A DNA stretch of 64,000 nucleotides from Sycon ciliatum (taxonomy: Eukaryota; Porifera; Calcarea; Leucosolenida; Sycettidae): positions 4,967,110-5,031,109 of the forward strand of contig NC_088651.1 of the NCBI RefSeq assembly GCF_964019385.1, in the 5' to 3' direction. The position numbers and the translations under genes are program-made. The notes below the pieces were generated by a model. It had not been told where the DNA came from, searched no databases, and saw only the letters and a program-made list of their open reading frames with translations. Shown here piece after piece: positions 10,442 through 21,033 of the stretch (its first letter is position 1; the number at the start of each line of letters is the position of its first letter).

Positions 10442-10606
10442 TTTCTCCCAACTCCTGGTCCATGACCAATGGCCACCTTTAAAATTACAGTCAAAACTCT
10501 TCAGGAGGAAGATGAAGGGACATAATTATGTTATTCTGTTCGCGTTAACGGGAGCTCTTCTTATCCATATGTTTTACCTAGTGAAATCACAGGGTTTTAT
10601 CCAATA

Positions 10607-10677
10607 CAGTTACGAATATTGGTTTTTCTTAGGCAAACATTTGTCTTATTATTGTTCTTCCTAACGAGGTTTTACTG
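10607..10677. mobile_element. 71-bp Tc1/mariner-type MITE, unit 1 copy b
   Basis: TA-flanked with the same ends as 4389-4459. This copy is not next to LINE A and shows the U-repeat sequence that LINE A displaced elsewhere. Confidence 0.5.
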
Positions 10678-12343
10678 TATTTCACTTTTTTTCTATATTT
10701 AAATATGTTCACATAGCCAGCTCGAAAAGAACAAGCGGAAAGACAATGGTGCGGAGACTAACACAAACGTGCAAACTCATGAGCAGGCGCTTCACCGAGA
10801 CGCAGCAGGGATTGTGAGGCATTGATGACCCTGCCGACCTGAGGCTACTATACAGACTTACGACTGCCATGCGGCGCAAATGAGGAGCACGCCGCACCTT
10901 TCACTCGTCAGGCTAGCAAGAAATTTAATCAGTGAAAGGTCAAGTTTGCCAAGAGGCGTGTTTAACTCGATCGTTGGAACAATCATCTTCATGACTAACA
11001 CCGCCGAAATTGCTACTTCTTAGTTCGTGTCGTTGTCCTTCACCCGAACCTCCGAATAGTTGTTGAAGATGACAGCGTGAATATTTACTGGCTCTCACCG
11101 TGTGTAGAGTACAAATCCATGACGACTCTGACTCAAGCTGATACCTGGGGATTCACGAGGTGTTTGTCGCGCTGGAAACTAAGTGTCTCTGTTATTTTGT
11201 ATCCCTGTTGATGGTTTGCTCTGGCGAGCCGTATACATGTATAAGTGGTGCAGTTCAGGCACAATCTTCCTCAGCCTACTCACACTTCTCTGATGAGGCG
11301 TGGATTCCGCGGAACACTGTATATTGAGCAGGGACTGGTGCTTTCTTACAGGTTTGCTGAGTGGAAGGTGCGACGGGACTCCTCGTGTGCTCCGGATGAA
11401 AAAAATTATTTTTTGTTAAACAAGTCTCCATTGAAATATCGTAATAATGAGTGTTTACCCTATTAACCGCTCCCACAAACTGAACGGCTTAGACCGACTC
11501 CTCAGAAATGCCAAGTTTTCAAGACCTTCCTAAAAGTCCACATCATGGCAATGGGCGGAGTACAACTCCAGGACGACTCTGACTCAAGCTGCTACCTGGG
11601 AATTCAGTCACTTCACGATATCGCAACTTCTAATTTCGTATTGTTGTCCTTCACCCGGACGTTGGACCAGTTGCTGGAGGTGACAGCGTTGTGAATATTT
11701 ACTGGCTCTCGCCATCTGTCGAGTAGAACTGTGTGATGACTCTGATTCAAGCTGCTACCTGGGGCTCTAGTTCAGGATCCTTCGCTATCTAGGTCACGAA
11801 AGTCGATGCTTGCCATTCTGCCCCTTTTCTGGTGGGAGATCGTGGTGAAGGACGCGCGTAAATAAAACAGGTAACTGCACACTCTGATTACGGAAAAACC
11901 AAACATTATTGCAAAAAAAGTCTCTTAATAAATCATCATGTGCGTTCCAGGAATCGAACCTGCATACATGTAGATACCTTGTAATACGTACTCGGAGGTA
12001 GTACATGTACAAGACACCCGATATTCAAACACGCCAACACAGCACTGTTACCTTTAAAGGCCGTACTTGAACGTGCATATTGGCTCTTCTTTCCACCTGG
12101 CTCACTGTGGAAATTAGTAACACACTTCGAAACCAAACAAAACATCGCCAGTGTGCTCGAGAAAGGATCGATAAAGCCGAAGACCCAAAACGATTGTTTG
12201 TAAAAGCAGTTCTACATTTAAACATCATACGTGTTTATCCTATTAACCGCTCCCACTAGGTGAACGGCTTAAACCGACTCGTGAGAAGTGTAAAGGCTTC
12301 AAGACTTTCGCTATTCAGCATACGAAAGTAAATGCTGGACATT

Positions 12344-13037
12344 AGAGAGGTTTAGCACAACGAAATTCGTTGTTCATTTTCGTTATGCCGCTGTACGAAA
12401 AAGCCGACCGAAATTCGCTGAATTTTTGTTTAGCAGAACGTTCTCCACGAACTTCGGTGTCGCTAGTGGATACCGTGGATGTCGCGGAAATCCCCGCGAA
12501 ATACAAAATAATCAATAGTAATCCTCGTCACTCCCCGACTATCGTAAACTGGTCGCCTCACCACTCGAATGCTTCTTGAGCAGGAAATGCAACCGATCCA
12601 CAAGCCCTTTCTTTTTCAGCCCAGCAAATCTCTCATCGCTCTGGGAAAGCAGCAGAGCTGCTTCTTCATTCGTGCGTAATTTCCGCAAGAAACGGCATCG
12701 ACTTCACAAGGCGGAGCATCATGAGATCCATCTGCGTATCCCACGTAAGTCGTCGTCCCTCCTGATCACCAGAGGTAACAGCAGCTGCAGAGACTGCAGG
12801 ATTTTAGTTCGGCGCCGACATTCTGGTCGTGAAAACAAGAACCTCAGAAAAAAAATGTCGAAAGGAAAGGAAAAATTCTCATGTGATCGCGGTACGAAAA
12901 GTCGACAGACCAAACTTCGTTGGATTGATGTTTTCCGCGAGTGTGTGTCCCGAAGTTCGTGGCAAGTTTCGTTACTCGTCCCCGGGCTTCAAAATCTAAC
13001 GAAAATTCAGACGAATTTCGTTGTGCTAAACCTCTTT
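12344..13037. mobile_element. 694-bp DNA element with AGAGAGGTTTAGC ends and ATT duplication
   Basis: Inverted ends AGAGAGGTTTAGCACAACG and AAAGAGGTTTAGCACAACG are flanked by ATT (12341-12343, 13038-13040). The related U-repeat at 15.80 kb shows the empty site GGACATTGTCCC. The 220-codon frame at 12576-13238 crosses its right end and is a chance frame. It is shared with unit 2 (48380-49073), so it predates the duplication. Confidence 0.6.
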
Positions 13038-13047
13038 ATTGTCCCAA

Positions 13048-13220
13048 AATACCTCGGCGTCTTGATCGATGAACGAATGGTCTGGATACCGCAAATTGAC
13101 CAGTCCATCGCACGAACTGCTAGGAAGATCCGTAATCTGTGCCGGGAGCGACGCTGTCTCACTCTTGCTAGTCGAATCAAGTGGAATCGCTCCCACAACG
13201 TGGTCGGCATAGAACAGCCC
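13048..13220 (+). pseudogene. RT thumb-like fragment within U-repeat
   Basis: The plus-strand frame reads VPKYLGVLIDERM and then IDQSIARTARKIRNLC, the region after the YADD motif in CR1/Jockey-type LINE proteins. Further copies lie at 15812, 28165, 49085 and 50978. Only about 45 residues match. Confidence 0.4.
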
Positions 13221-13855
13221 ATGACATTGGCTATCTAGGATACGAAAGTCGATGCTTGCCATTCTGCCCTTTTTCCGGTTGGAGATCGTGGCGAAGGACG
13301 TGCGTAAAAAAACAGGTAACTGCGCACTTTGATTACGGTAAAATATAATTTTTTTGCCAAAAAAAGTCTCTTTCAGAACAAACATGTGCGCTGCAGGAAT
13401 CGAACCTACATAGACACCTTGTGATAGGTATCAGGAAGTAGTACATGTACAAGAAACAAGATACATGTATTCAAACACGCCAACACAGCACTGTTACTTT
13501 TAAAGGCCGTATTTAAACGTGTCTATAGGATCTTTCTTCCAACTTATCACCTGTCTCATTGTAGAAAATATTAATTTAATAGTGAGAAACTTGGAAATCA
13601 AACAAAATACCGCAATCGTGCTGGAGAAATGGTCGCAAAAGCCGAAGACCCGTAATGTTCAGTAGAGATGATGGGTGACTGGTAGGGGTAAGTGGATTAT
13701 GCTGGCATAATTTTTGGCATCATCATGTTCTTTTGAAGAAGTAGTATAGAATGGTATCCAATAAACAAGGGCAGATGCTATCCAGGTCACGGAAGTCGAC
13801 GCTTGCCATTCTGCCCCTTTTCTGGTGGGAGATCGTGGTGAAGGACGCGCGTAAA

Positions 13856-14724
13856 CGAGAGAGCTTGGAAGCTCAGGGCCCTGCGCTATGCTTTGTTGCC
13901 TAGCTCATCGTGCATGTTGTTAGTACTGATGGAAATGCTTTTTCCTTTGATTAGCTAAATCATTGTTTTGCAAAAACGTTTCAATGAGATACTGAAGTAC
14001 AAGTAACGTCTTCTGCATAGCTATGGGACCGGCGCTGACTCTGCCGATGACGGGCGTTCTGGAGTCGACGGGATGTCTGTCCTGACGTTTCCTGGGACCG
14101 GCGCTGACTCTGCCGATCACGGGCGTTCTTCTTCTTCTTCTTATTATTATTATTATTATTAATATTATACTGACGGCAACTAACATCCATTCTGATTGCA
14201 TTTACTCGTCTCCCTACTTCTTATTTCTTTCCAGAAAATCTCCCCATACAGCAGGGAGTCGTTTACATAATATGACTCCCTGCTATACATCTACATGACT
14301 GTATATACGTTATAATTATTATGCTATCGGCCTACATGCGATTTCCGGGCTGGTCGACAGGCGGCCCAGCCAGCCTGCTAGTGGGATCTCGGCCTCGCAC
14401 ACAAATCCACACAAAATTTAATGTTACTGCACTGAATGCATTCCCCCCATACACTTCGCATATATACTCATTCTCTTGATGGTACCGTACTATTGATGAT
14501 ACGGGACAGGTACGGGATAGCGCCAGGCATGTCGATGGCACAAACAAACAAAAATATTGTGGCCAGCTGTCTTTGCTGGTACGGTACAGTACGGTATAGA
14601 TACAAAATAGCGCCAGGCGTGACACAAACAAACAAACACACAAACAAACACCAAATTAAAGCTGTGTGGACCCTGGCTAGCGCCAGACGTTACTGAAGTA
14701 ACGTCTTCTGCATAGCTACGGGAA
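13856..14724 (-). mobile_element. Helitron-like non-autonomous element, unit 1 copy 2
   Basis: Inverted orientation: starts CGAGAGAGCTTGGAAGCTC (the 3' hairpin) and ends with the 5' terminus CATAGCTACGGGAA. It is inserted in GCGTAAA^TAAAACAGG with no duplication. The matching site in unit 2 (49892/49893) is empty. It contains a paired GGGACCGGCGCTGACTCTG repeat and a TTA microsatellite. Confidence 0.65.
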
Positions 14725-15083
14725 TAAAACAGGTAACTACACACTCTGATTACGGAAAAACCAAACATTATTGCAAAAAGAGTCTCTTCATTATTCATCA
14801 TGTGCGTTCCATGAATCGAACCTGCATACATGTAGATACCTTGTGATACGTACTCGGAGGAAGTACATGTACAAGACACCCGATATTCAAACATGCCAAC
14901 ACAGCACTGTTACCTTTAAAGGCCGTACTTGAACGTGCATATTGGCTCTTCTTTCCACCTGGCTCACTGTGGAAATTATTAACACACTTCGAAACCAAAC
15001 AAAACATCGCCAGTGTGCCCGAGAAAGGATCGATAAAGCCGAAGACCCAAAACAATTGTTTGTAAAAGCAGTTCTACATTTAA

Positions 15084-15678
15084 CCCTTTAACCGTCATAT
15101 AAATTTCACCCATTGAAACGCCGAACGAAATGTCAACTTTGCCAGGTCATAACTTTACTTGTACTCACTCGATTTTTATAATCTTGGGCTCGTTGGAAAG
15201 CTCTGGACGAGACCAGCACGATGATACCACATTCTTCGCCTCAGCAGTCACACAACCAGCGCTGGAACGCAGCGACGCCGTCTCAACGCCAGGCATGCAA
15301 ATGACAAGTTCAAAACTCCGCCATGGCCGTCTCCTTCATCGTAGAGTGTTCAAATTTTTTTGAGAGATCGAGCATTTCGTGAGGAATACGTTGGTCGCGA
15401 GCAACAGTCACAGAGCGCGTGAAGAAACGGGGAAATCCCGTGACGACGTCAGCCGGGCGCCCAGCGCAGCGGAAGTGACTAGCGTGCAGTACTCAGCGCT
15501 TGATAACTCTGCTCCACTACATCGTAGCTCAACGCGGATTTCTGCAACAGAAAGCCTGGAAAATTCGCGACCGAATCTATAGTAAATTTTCTATCATGGG
15601 TGAAAAAATCATTCCAGTGCGAGTATTTCAAATGATGGGTCGAATTCGACCCAAATGTATGGTCTGACGGTTGAAGGG
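15084..15678. mobile_element. piggyBac-like MITE (TTAA duplication), unit 1
   Basis: Inverted ends CCCTTTAACCGTCA and CCCTTCAACCGTCA are flanked by TTAA on both sides. The empty site CATTTAAACATC is present at 12.22 kb in a sister U-repeat. CCCTTT next to TTAA is typical of piggyBac MITEs. Frames inside (15130-15363, 15379-15582) show no known domain. Confidence 0.7.
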
Positions 15679-15811
15679 TTAAACATCATACGTGTTTATC
15701 CTATTAACCGCTCCCACAAGCTGAACGGCTTAAACCGACTCGTGAGACGTGTAAAGGCTTCAAGACTTTCGCTATTCAGGATACGAAAGTAAATGCTGGA
15801 CATTGTCCCGA

Positions 15812-15950
15812 AATACCTCGGCGTCTTGATCGATGAACGAATGGCCTGGATACCGCAAATTGACCAGTCCATCGCACGAGCTGCTAGGAAGATCCGTAAT
15901 CTGTGCCGGGCGCGACGCTGTCTCACTCTTGCTAGTCGAATCAAGTGTAA
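15812..15950 (+). pseudogene. RT thumb-like fragment within U-repeat
   Basis: Reads VPKYLGVLIDERMAW, then IDQSIARAARKIRNLC. It is bracketed by about 95-bp direct copies of the CGCTCCCACAA U-module (15708-15800 and 15952-16040), as if inserted together with a flank duplication. Confidence 0.4.
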
Positions 15951-17379
15951 TCGCTCCCACAACTTGGACGGCTTAGAACAGCCCATGACAAGTGTCAATG
16001 CTTCAAGACATTGGCTATCTAGGATACGAAAGTCGATGCTTGCCATTCTGCCCTTTTTCCGGTTGGAGATCGTGGCGAAGGACGTGCGTAAAAAAAAACA
16101 AGTAACTGCGCACTTTGATTACGGTAAAATATAAAATTTTTGCCAAAAAAGTCTCTTTCAGAACAAACATGTGCGCTGCAGGAATCGAACCTACATAGAC
16201 ACCTTGTGATAGGTATCAGGAGGTAGTACATGTACAAGAAACAAGATACATGTATTCAAACACGCCAACACAGCACTGTTACTTTTAAAGGCCGTATTTA
16301 AACGTGTCTATAGGATCTTTCTTTCAACTTATCACCTGTCTCATTGTAGAAAATATTAATTTAATAGTAAGAAACTTGGAAATCTAACAAAATACCGCCA
16401 GCGTGCTGGAGAAATGGTCGCAAAGGCCGAAGACCCGTACTGTTCAGTGGAGATGATGGGTGACTGGTAGGGGTAAGTGGATTATGCTGGCATAATTTTT
16501 AGCATCATCATGTTCTTTTGAAGAAGTAGCATAACATGGTATCCAATAAACAAGGGCAGATGCCCAATGAGGCTGTTATATACACACCTGCTATTGAAGT
16601 ATCACACATAGGGCTTCTTGTCGATTTGAAATATTATTTTGGCAGCCATTATAGGACATCTCCCAAAGGTTCAGCGTTTGCTTTTGAATCTGGTATTCCT
16701 CTTGCATATTATTAGTCTTGTACTTTCACAAAACTCAAAGTCCACATCATGGCGATGGGCGGAGTACAACTCCAGGACGACTCTGACCCAAGCTGCTACC
16801 TGGGAATTCAGTCACTTCACGACATCGCAACTTCTAAGTTCGTATTGTTGTCCTTTACCCGGACGTTGGACCAGTTGCTGGAGGTGACAGCGTTGTGAAT
16901 ATTTACTAGCTCTCGCCATCTGTCGAGTAGAACTGTGTGATTACTCTGATTCAAGCTGCTACCTGGGGCTCCTGTTCAGGACCTTCGCTATCTAGGTCAC
17001 GAAAGTCGATGCTTGCCATTCTGCCCCTTTTCTGGTGGGAGATCGTGGTGAAGGACACGCGTAAAAAAAACAGGTAACTGCACACTCTGATTACGGAAAA
17101 ACCAAACATTATTGCAAAAAGAGTCTCTTCATGAATCATCATGTGCGTTCCAGGAATCGAACCTGCATACATGTAGATACTTTGTGATACGTACTCGGAG
17201 GTAGTACATGTACAAGACACCAGATATTCAAACACGCCAACACAGCACTGTTACCTTTAAAGGCCGTACTTGAACGTGCACATTGGCTCTTCTTTCCACC
17301 TGTCTCACTGTGGGAAATAGTAACAAACAAAATTGATGCGTAGGCTGCCCCCTTAAAGTAATGTCAATTTATTCACCTG

Positions 17380-17968
17380 TGAGCGTGACCGCAGGTACAT
17401 TGGCAGGACAACACAACGATTGGATGATCGCATAGAGCAGCACATCCCCAACAAACTCGTACGGACAGTTACAGAAACAACAACACCGGTCAGGACAGGG
17501 AGAAGCCGAGCAGGCAAGGACATCACCGTCTCCGTCAACTAAAGGAGAAGAAAATCAACACCGATCAAACCACCAGCAACTGTCACGACGCGAAGTGAAC
17601 GGCTGCGTCTCCGCCACAACGCTTTTCCTTTAGCGGCTGATACAGGATCGGCATGTGGAACAGTGTGTGACTCCTCGCCCGGCAGTGATGTCGCCAGCGG
17701 CACAACTGCCATGCACAATAGCTACCAGCGGAATGGACCAACGGACAATGACGATAGTGAGAAGGACTCAGCGATACTCTGTCACCTAACATCGTCACCA
17801 GCCTGCCTAAGTGCGGTCTGCAAACATGGCACCCAATCTCACTTCACTATTCAAGCTCGTGCGCGCAACAAATCTCACCTTTCAGTTCTGGAAGCAGTGT
17901 ACATTGCCAAGCTGAAGCCTGAACTGTGCGTGCAAAAGAAGTATGTGCGAAAGTTGTCACTGTTTTGA
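17380..17968 (+). pseudogene. PLE GIY-YIG endonuclease, broken
   Basis: The nuclease core is visible as RRYIGRTTQRLDDRIEQHIP near 17395-17455, the YIG half of the GIY-YIG signature with its catalytic arginine. The downstream frame (17663-17968) carries SGTTAMHNSY, an acidic step, DSAILCHLTSSPACL, FTIQARARNKSHLSVLEAV and KPELCVQKKYVRKLSLF at the C terminus. This matches the tail at 57-545, so both belong to one PLE group. The domain is interrupted, has no RT in front, and is present in near-identical form in unit 2. It would have cut target DNA for the element. The alternative, a host GIY-YIG protein, is unlikely given the hammerhead-bearing tail. Confidence 0.65.
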
Positions 17969-18205
17969 CATTGTAGTACCGTGGTCCCCACTGTTGTCTG
18001 ATACTGGTAATATTCATTGTCTCAGTGTGTACTTGGCGCCACTAGCGCTATCTTTTAAATTGCTATTAATTTTGGTCTATGCTCTGACCGCCAAATATGC
18101 TGTTGGAGCCACTAGCGCTATTTTTCAAGTGCTATTTTTGTCAATGCTCTGCCCGCCAAAAGCGCCGGTTATAAGGACTTGCTTACTACCTTGTTATCCA
18201 CCATT

Positions 18206-18250
18206 GTTTCCGACCTGAAGAGTAATGGAATGAAAGGCCTAGTCGAAAAA
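18206..18250 (+). ncRNA. Hammerhead-ribozyme-like motif in PLE fragment, unit 1
   Basis: Core CTGAAGA (18215-18221), GAAA (18232-18235) and U-A cleavage step (18240-18241) are in the right order. Stem I pairs GTTTCCGAC with GTCGAAAAA (eight of nine). Stem III is minimal (A-U closing GGCC). Stem II (18222-18231) is weak, so activity is doubtful. Confidence 0.5.
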
Positions 18251-18290
18251 AATGATCTGCCTTCTGTGCTTCGTGTGCTCAAGTAAATTA

Positions 18291-18943
18291 ATAGTGACAA
18301 ACTTGGAAACCAAACAAAACATCGCCAGCGTGCTGGAGAAAGGGTCGCAAAAGCCGAAGACCCGTCATGTTCAGTGGAGATGATGGGTGACTGGTAGGGG
18401 TAAGTGGATTATGCTGGCATAGTTTTTGGCATAATTAGGCCCTTTTGAAGAAGGAGCATAGAATGGCCTCCGAAAAACAAGGGCAGATGTCCAATGAGGC
18501 TGTTATACACATCTGCTATTGAAGGCATAAGTGTTGGCATAATCAGGTCCTTTCCGAGAAGGAGCATAAAATGGCATCCGAAAAACAAAGGCAGATGCCC
18601 AATGAGGCTGTTATATACACACTTGCTATTGATGGATTATTAAATTTTATAAGGCTTATTGCCGATTTGAAATATTATTATTATTTTGGCAGCAGCTATA
18701 GGACGTCTACCAACAATTCAGCGATTGCTTTTGAATTTGGTTATCATCTTGCATACTATTGTCTTGTACTACATCAATGCTCCCAGTCCACATAATGGCA
18801 ATGGTTGGAGTCCTTTTTCATGACCATTATCTGTTCTTTTGGCCAGATTTGATCTTTTCGGTGAAGAAAATAATTATAAGCATACTCGGAGGGAGTTGTG
18901 GTTGCTCGTGAGAGTGCTCAATACACTAAGGTGCAGAGCCTAG
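18291..18943. repeat. U-repeat mosaic, block 4
   Basis: Contains the GGGCAGATGCCCAATGAGG module and its variant twice (18480, 18592), followed by the TTTTGGCAGC and CAGTCCACAT modules. No gene is seen. Confidence 0.5.
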
Positions 18944-19087
18944 TACACACACTTGAGAGGGACGAAAAGCGTTTCTTCTGTAACTCTGAGTTTCACGGTT
19001 TTAACCGATCATCCGACAGCAACTTGACTACAATTTTCAGAAGATAAGATTGATATAAGATGCAAGCTTGGATCATAGCGCGAATGG

Positions 19088-20698
19088 ATGATCCGGGCTG
19101 ATAGTGTAATTGTAAAAATGCGTGAGTTGGTTGATGGGGTGCAAAATTTCAAACGCGAAATCGGAAGAGTCAGCAAGACGATATTATCAGGAATTGTCCG
19201 AGATGTAAGGGAAGAGTTATCACTTAACTCCTGGAAGAATACAGCCACAGGGATTGACTGGTTCCAAGCAATCGAGAGGGAGCCGGAGTGTGCATTTGTC
19301 TGTTTCGATATTGTGGAATATTACCCATCCATTTCGGAAGATCTCCTTCTGCTTGCTATCGAGTTTGCTGAACAGTACACCGATATTAGCAAACAAGACA
19401 GAGACATCATCCTACATTCGCGGAAGTCGCTATTATTCAGTGGAGACAATACTTGGATGAAGAAGAATGGAAGGGGACTATTCGACGTCACGATGGGATG
19501 CTTCGACGGTGCCGAAGTATGCGAGCTAGTTGGGACGTATGCACTGTCTAAGATTGCACACGAAATCAACAGCAGTGACGTCGGACTGTACCGCGATGAC
19601 GGCCTAGCAGTGCTACGAGACGTGACAGGCAGCGAAGCAGATCAAATGAGGAAGACAGTCTGCAAGATATTCAACAACCTCGGACTACGACCAACCATCG
19701 ACACTGGTATGAAGGTTGTGAATTTCCTTGACGTGACGCTGAACCTAGCAGACGGAACATATCGTCCGTATAGAAAACCGAACGATACACCGGTCTATGT
19801 CCACAGCCAATCGAACCATCCGCCAACAATCATCAAGCAAATACCGAAAGCTATTAGTAGGCGGCTAACCGATATTTCATCCAACCAAGATGCGTTCAGA
19901 GAAGCCGCACCGCTATACAACAGCGCGCTTAGGAACAGTGGCTGTACCGAAGGACTAGAGTACTTGGAAGAGAGAGACAAAGATTCAAGCAAGAAAAAGA
20001 AAATCAGGCGGCGGAATATCATCTGGTACAACCCGCCATTCAGCAAGACAGTGGCCACAAACATCGGACAGAGATTCTTGCGACTAATCGAAATACACTT
20101 CCCCGCCGGATCCAGACTACACAAGATCTTCAACCGGAATACAGTTAAAGTAAGCTATAGTTGTATGCCGAATATGTCTGCAATGGTCAAGTCACACAAC
20201 AACTCAGTTAAACGGAAAAGTGGAAACAACGATGGACAGCCCAAGGAAAGACGATGCAACTGCAGAGACAAAGCGCAGTGTCCGATGGACGACAACTGCC
20301 AAATCAGCTCTATTGTGTACAAGGCAACCGTCCAAATAACCGGAGAGGACAGACAGAAGGAGTATATCGGCCTTACGGAACCAGAATTCAAGAAGAGATA
20401 CGGCAACCATCTGACATCATTCAGACATGAGAGACATGAGAAGAGCACAGAACTATCAAAGTGTGTCTGGAACCTGAAGCTTCAAAACAGCGAGTACAGT
20501 CTTGGTTGGTCAGGTATCGCCCAGACTCCAGGTTACAGTAACATAACCAAGCGCTGTCCTCTGTGCCTAAGAGAGAAGCTGGAGATCCGTCAGGTGGACA
20601 AGCGTGTCAACATCAACAAAAGATCGGAGCTAGTTAGCAAGTGCAGGCATGAAAATAAGTACTACCTCTCAAAATTATCACCATCAGCCGTCACATAA
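19088..20698 (+). CDS. PLE reverse transcriptase with C-terminal GIY-YIG endonuclease (536 codons), N-truncated
   Basis: Retroelement polymerase that copies its RNA at a nicked target. RT motif A is CFDIVEYYPSIS (catalytic Asp 74), motif C is LYRDDGLAV (Asp 170 and 171), and VNFLDVTLNL (211-220) is the following strand. A Lys/Arg-rich linker (299-309) leads to a Cys cluster, CNCRDKAQCPMDDNC (C390, C392, C398, C404), likely a zinc knuckle. The GIY-YIG domain follows: IVYKA (409-413), YIGLT (426-430), arginine in FKKRYGNH and glutamate in STELSKCVW (455). PLE proteins are usually longer; the finger region before motif A is short and the first 20 residues come from the inverted arm. The unit 2 copy differs at eight residues. 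It is open throughout but probably not functional alone. Confidence 0.85.
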   Translation: MIRADSVIVKMRELVDGVQNFKREIGRVSKTILSGIVRDVREELSLNSWKNTATGIDWFQAIEREPECAFVCFDIVEYYPSISEDLLLLAIEFAEQYTDISKQDRDIILHSRKSLLFSGDNTWMKKNGRGLFDVTMGCFDGAEVCELVGTYALSKIAHEINSSDVGLYRDDGLAVLRDVTGSEADQMRKTVCKIFNNLGLRPTIDTGMKVVNFLDVTLNLADGTYRPYRKPNDTPVYVHSQSNHPPTIIKQIPKAISRRLTDISSNQDAFREAAPLYNSALRNSGCTEGLEYLEERDKDSSKKKKIRRRNIIWYNPPFSKTVATNIGQRFLRLIEIHFPAGSRLHKIFNRNTVKVSYSCMPNMSAMVKSHNNSVKRKSGNNDGQPKERRCNCRDKAQCPMDDNCQISSIVYKATVQITGEDRQKEYIGLTEPEFKKRYGNHLTSFRHERHEKSTELSKCVWNLKLQNSEYSLGWSGIAQTPGYSNITKRCPLCLREKLEIRQVDKRVNINKRSELVSKCRHENKYYLSKLSPSAVT

Positions 20699-20954
20699 CC
20701 TTCTCACCACTCCCAGTCGCAGGTGATGTGCTGCTCATAATTACCGAATTGTCCTTCTTCTTGCCTCCCTCAGAAGAACATGTGGTCGCATGAGCCTAGG
20801 CCTAAAGTATATTCTTTTTTTTGCGCCTATTTTTGCACCCCATCAACCAACTCACGCATTTTTACAATTACACTATCAGCCCGGATCATCCATTCGCGCT
20901 ATGATCCAAGCTTGCAGCCTATATCAATCTTATCTTCTGAAACTTGTAGTCAAG

Positions 20955-21003
20955 TTGCTGTCTGATGATCGGTTTAAACCGTGAAACTCAGAGTTACAGA
21001 AGA
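20955..21003 (+). ncRNA. Hammerhead-ribozyme-like motif in PLE P2 right arm, unit 1
   Basis: CTGATGA (20962-20968), a 5-bp stem II CGGTT/AACCG (20970-20981), GAAA (20983-20986), a 3-bp stem III ACT/AGT with CAG loop (20986-20994), U-U cleavage step (20994-20995), and stem I TTGCTGT pairing with ACAGAAG. The first stem II pair is a U-U mismatch, which may reduce activity. Confidence 0.62.
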
Positions 21004-21033
21004 AACGCTTTTCGTCCCTCTCAAGTGTGTGTA

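Larger units (their letters stand above)
10442..13855. repeat. U-repeat mosaic, block 2
   Basis: Same modules as block 1, with GATGCTTGCC anchors at 11807, 13250 and 13796 and B boxes near 11945 and 13395. An empty Helitron-like target site lies at 11862/11863. It contains the MITE at 10607 and the DNA element at 12344-13037. I see no gene. Confidence 0.55.
14725..17355. repeat. U-repeat mosaic, block 3
   Basis: Anchors at 16033 and 17007, B boxes near 14815, 16180 and 17150. Holds the TTAA-flanked MITE at 15084-15678. At 17329-17355 a 25-bp scrap, GTAGGCTGCCCCCTTAA at its end, matches the terminus of the Kolobok-like element at 33127. No gene is seen. Confidence 0.5.
17356..18290 (+). mobile_element. 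PLE 3' fragment (family P1-like), unit 1
   Basis: Contains a decayed GIY-YIG nuclease (17380-17968), then a non-coding tail with two roughly 75-bp direct repeats around GCCACTAGCGCTAT (18032-18172) and a hammerhead-like motif (18206-18250). The RT part is missing. It occurs at the same place in unit 2 (52508-53425). Confidence 0.65.
18944..21033 (+). mobile_element. Penelope-like element P2 with 203-bp inverted arms, unit 1
   Basis: Inverted arms 18944-19146 and 20831-21033 flank one RT plus GIY-YIG frame. PLEs are known to carry pseudo-LTRs in direct or inverted arrangement. The right arm holds a hammerhead motif in the sense direction. The RT frame starts inside the left arm and lacks the N-terminal part of a full PLE RT, so the element is 5'-truncated against an inverted arm copy. 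Confidence 0.75.

Noticed and set aside
12576-13238. 220-codon open frame, repeated at 48612-49274
   Set aside because: It starts in a DNA element, crosses its inverted end and runs into U-repeat. Its composition is like random sequence, and the second copy is only a duplicate, so conservation is no evidence.
14470-14660. CRISPR-like or satellite array from the TACGGTAC and AAACAAACA repeats
   Set aside because: Units are irregular with no spacers; they are simple repeats inside Helitron-like elements.
17145-17170. True tRNA genes at the many GGAATCGAACCTGC sites
   Set aside because: The T arm is perfect but D and anticodon arms do not fold at normal spacing, and the copies sit in repeats. 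They are better called tRNA-like modules.
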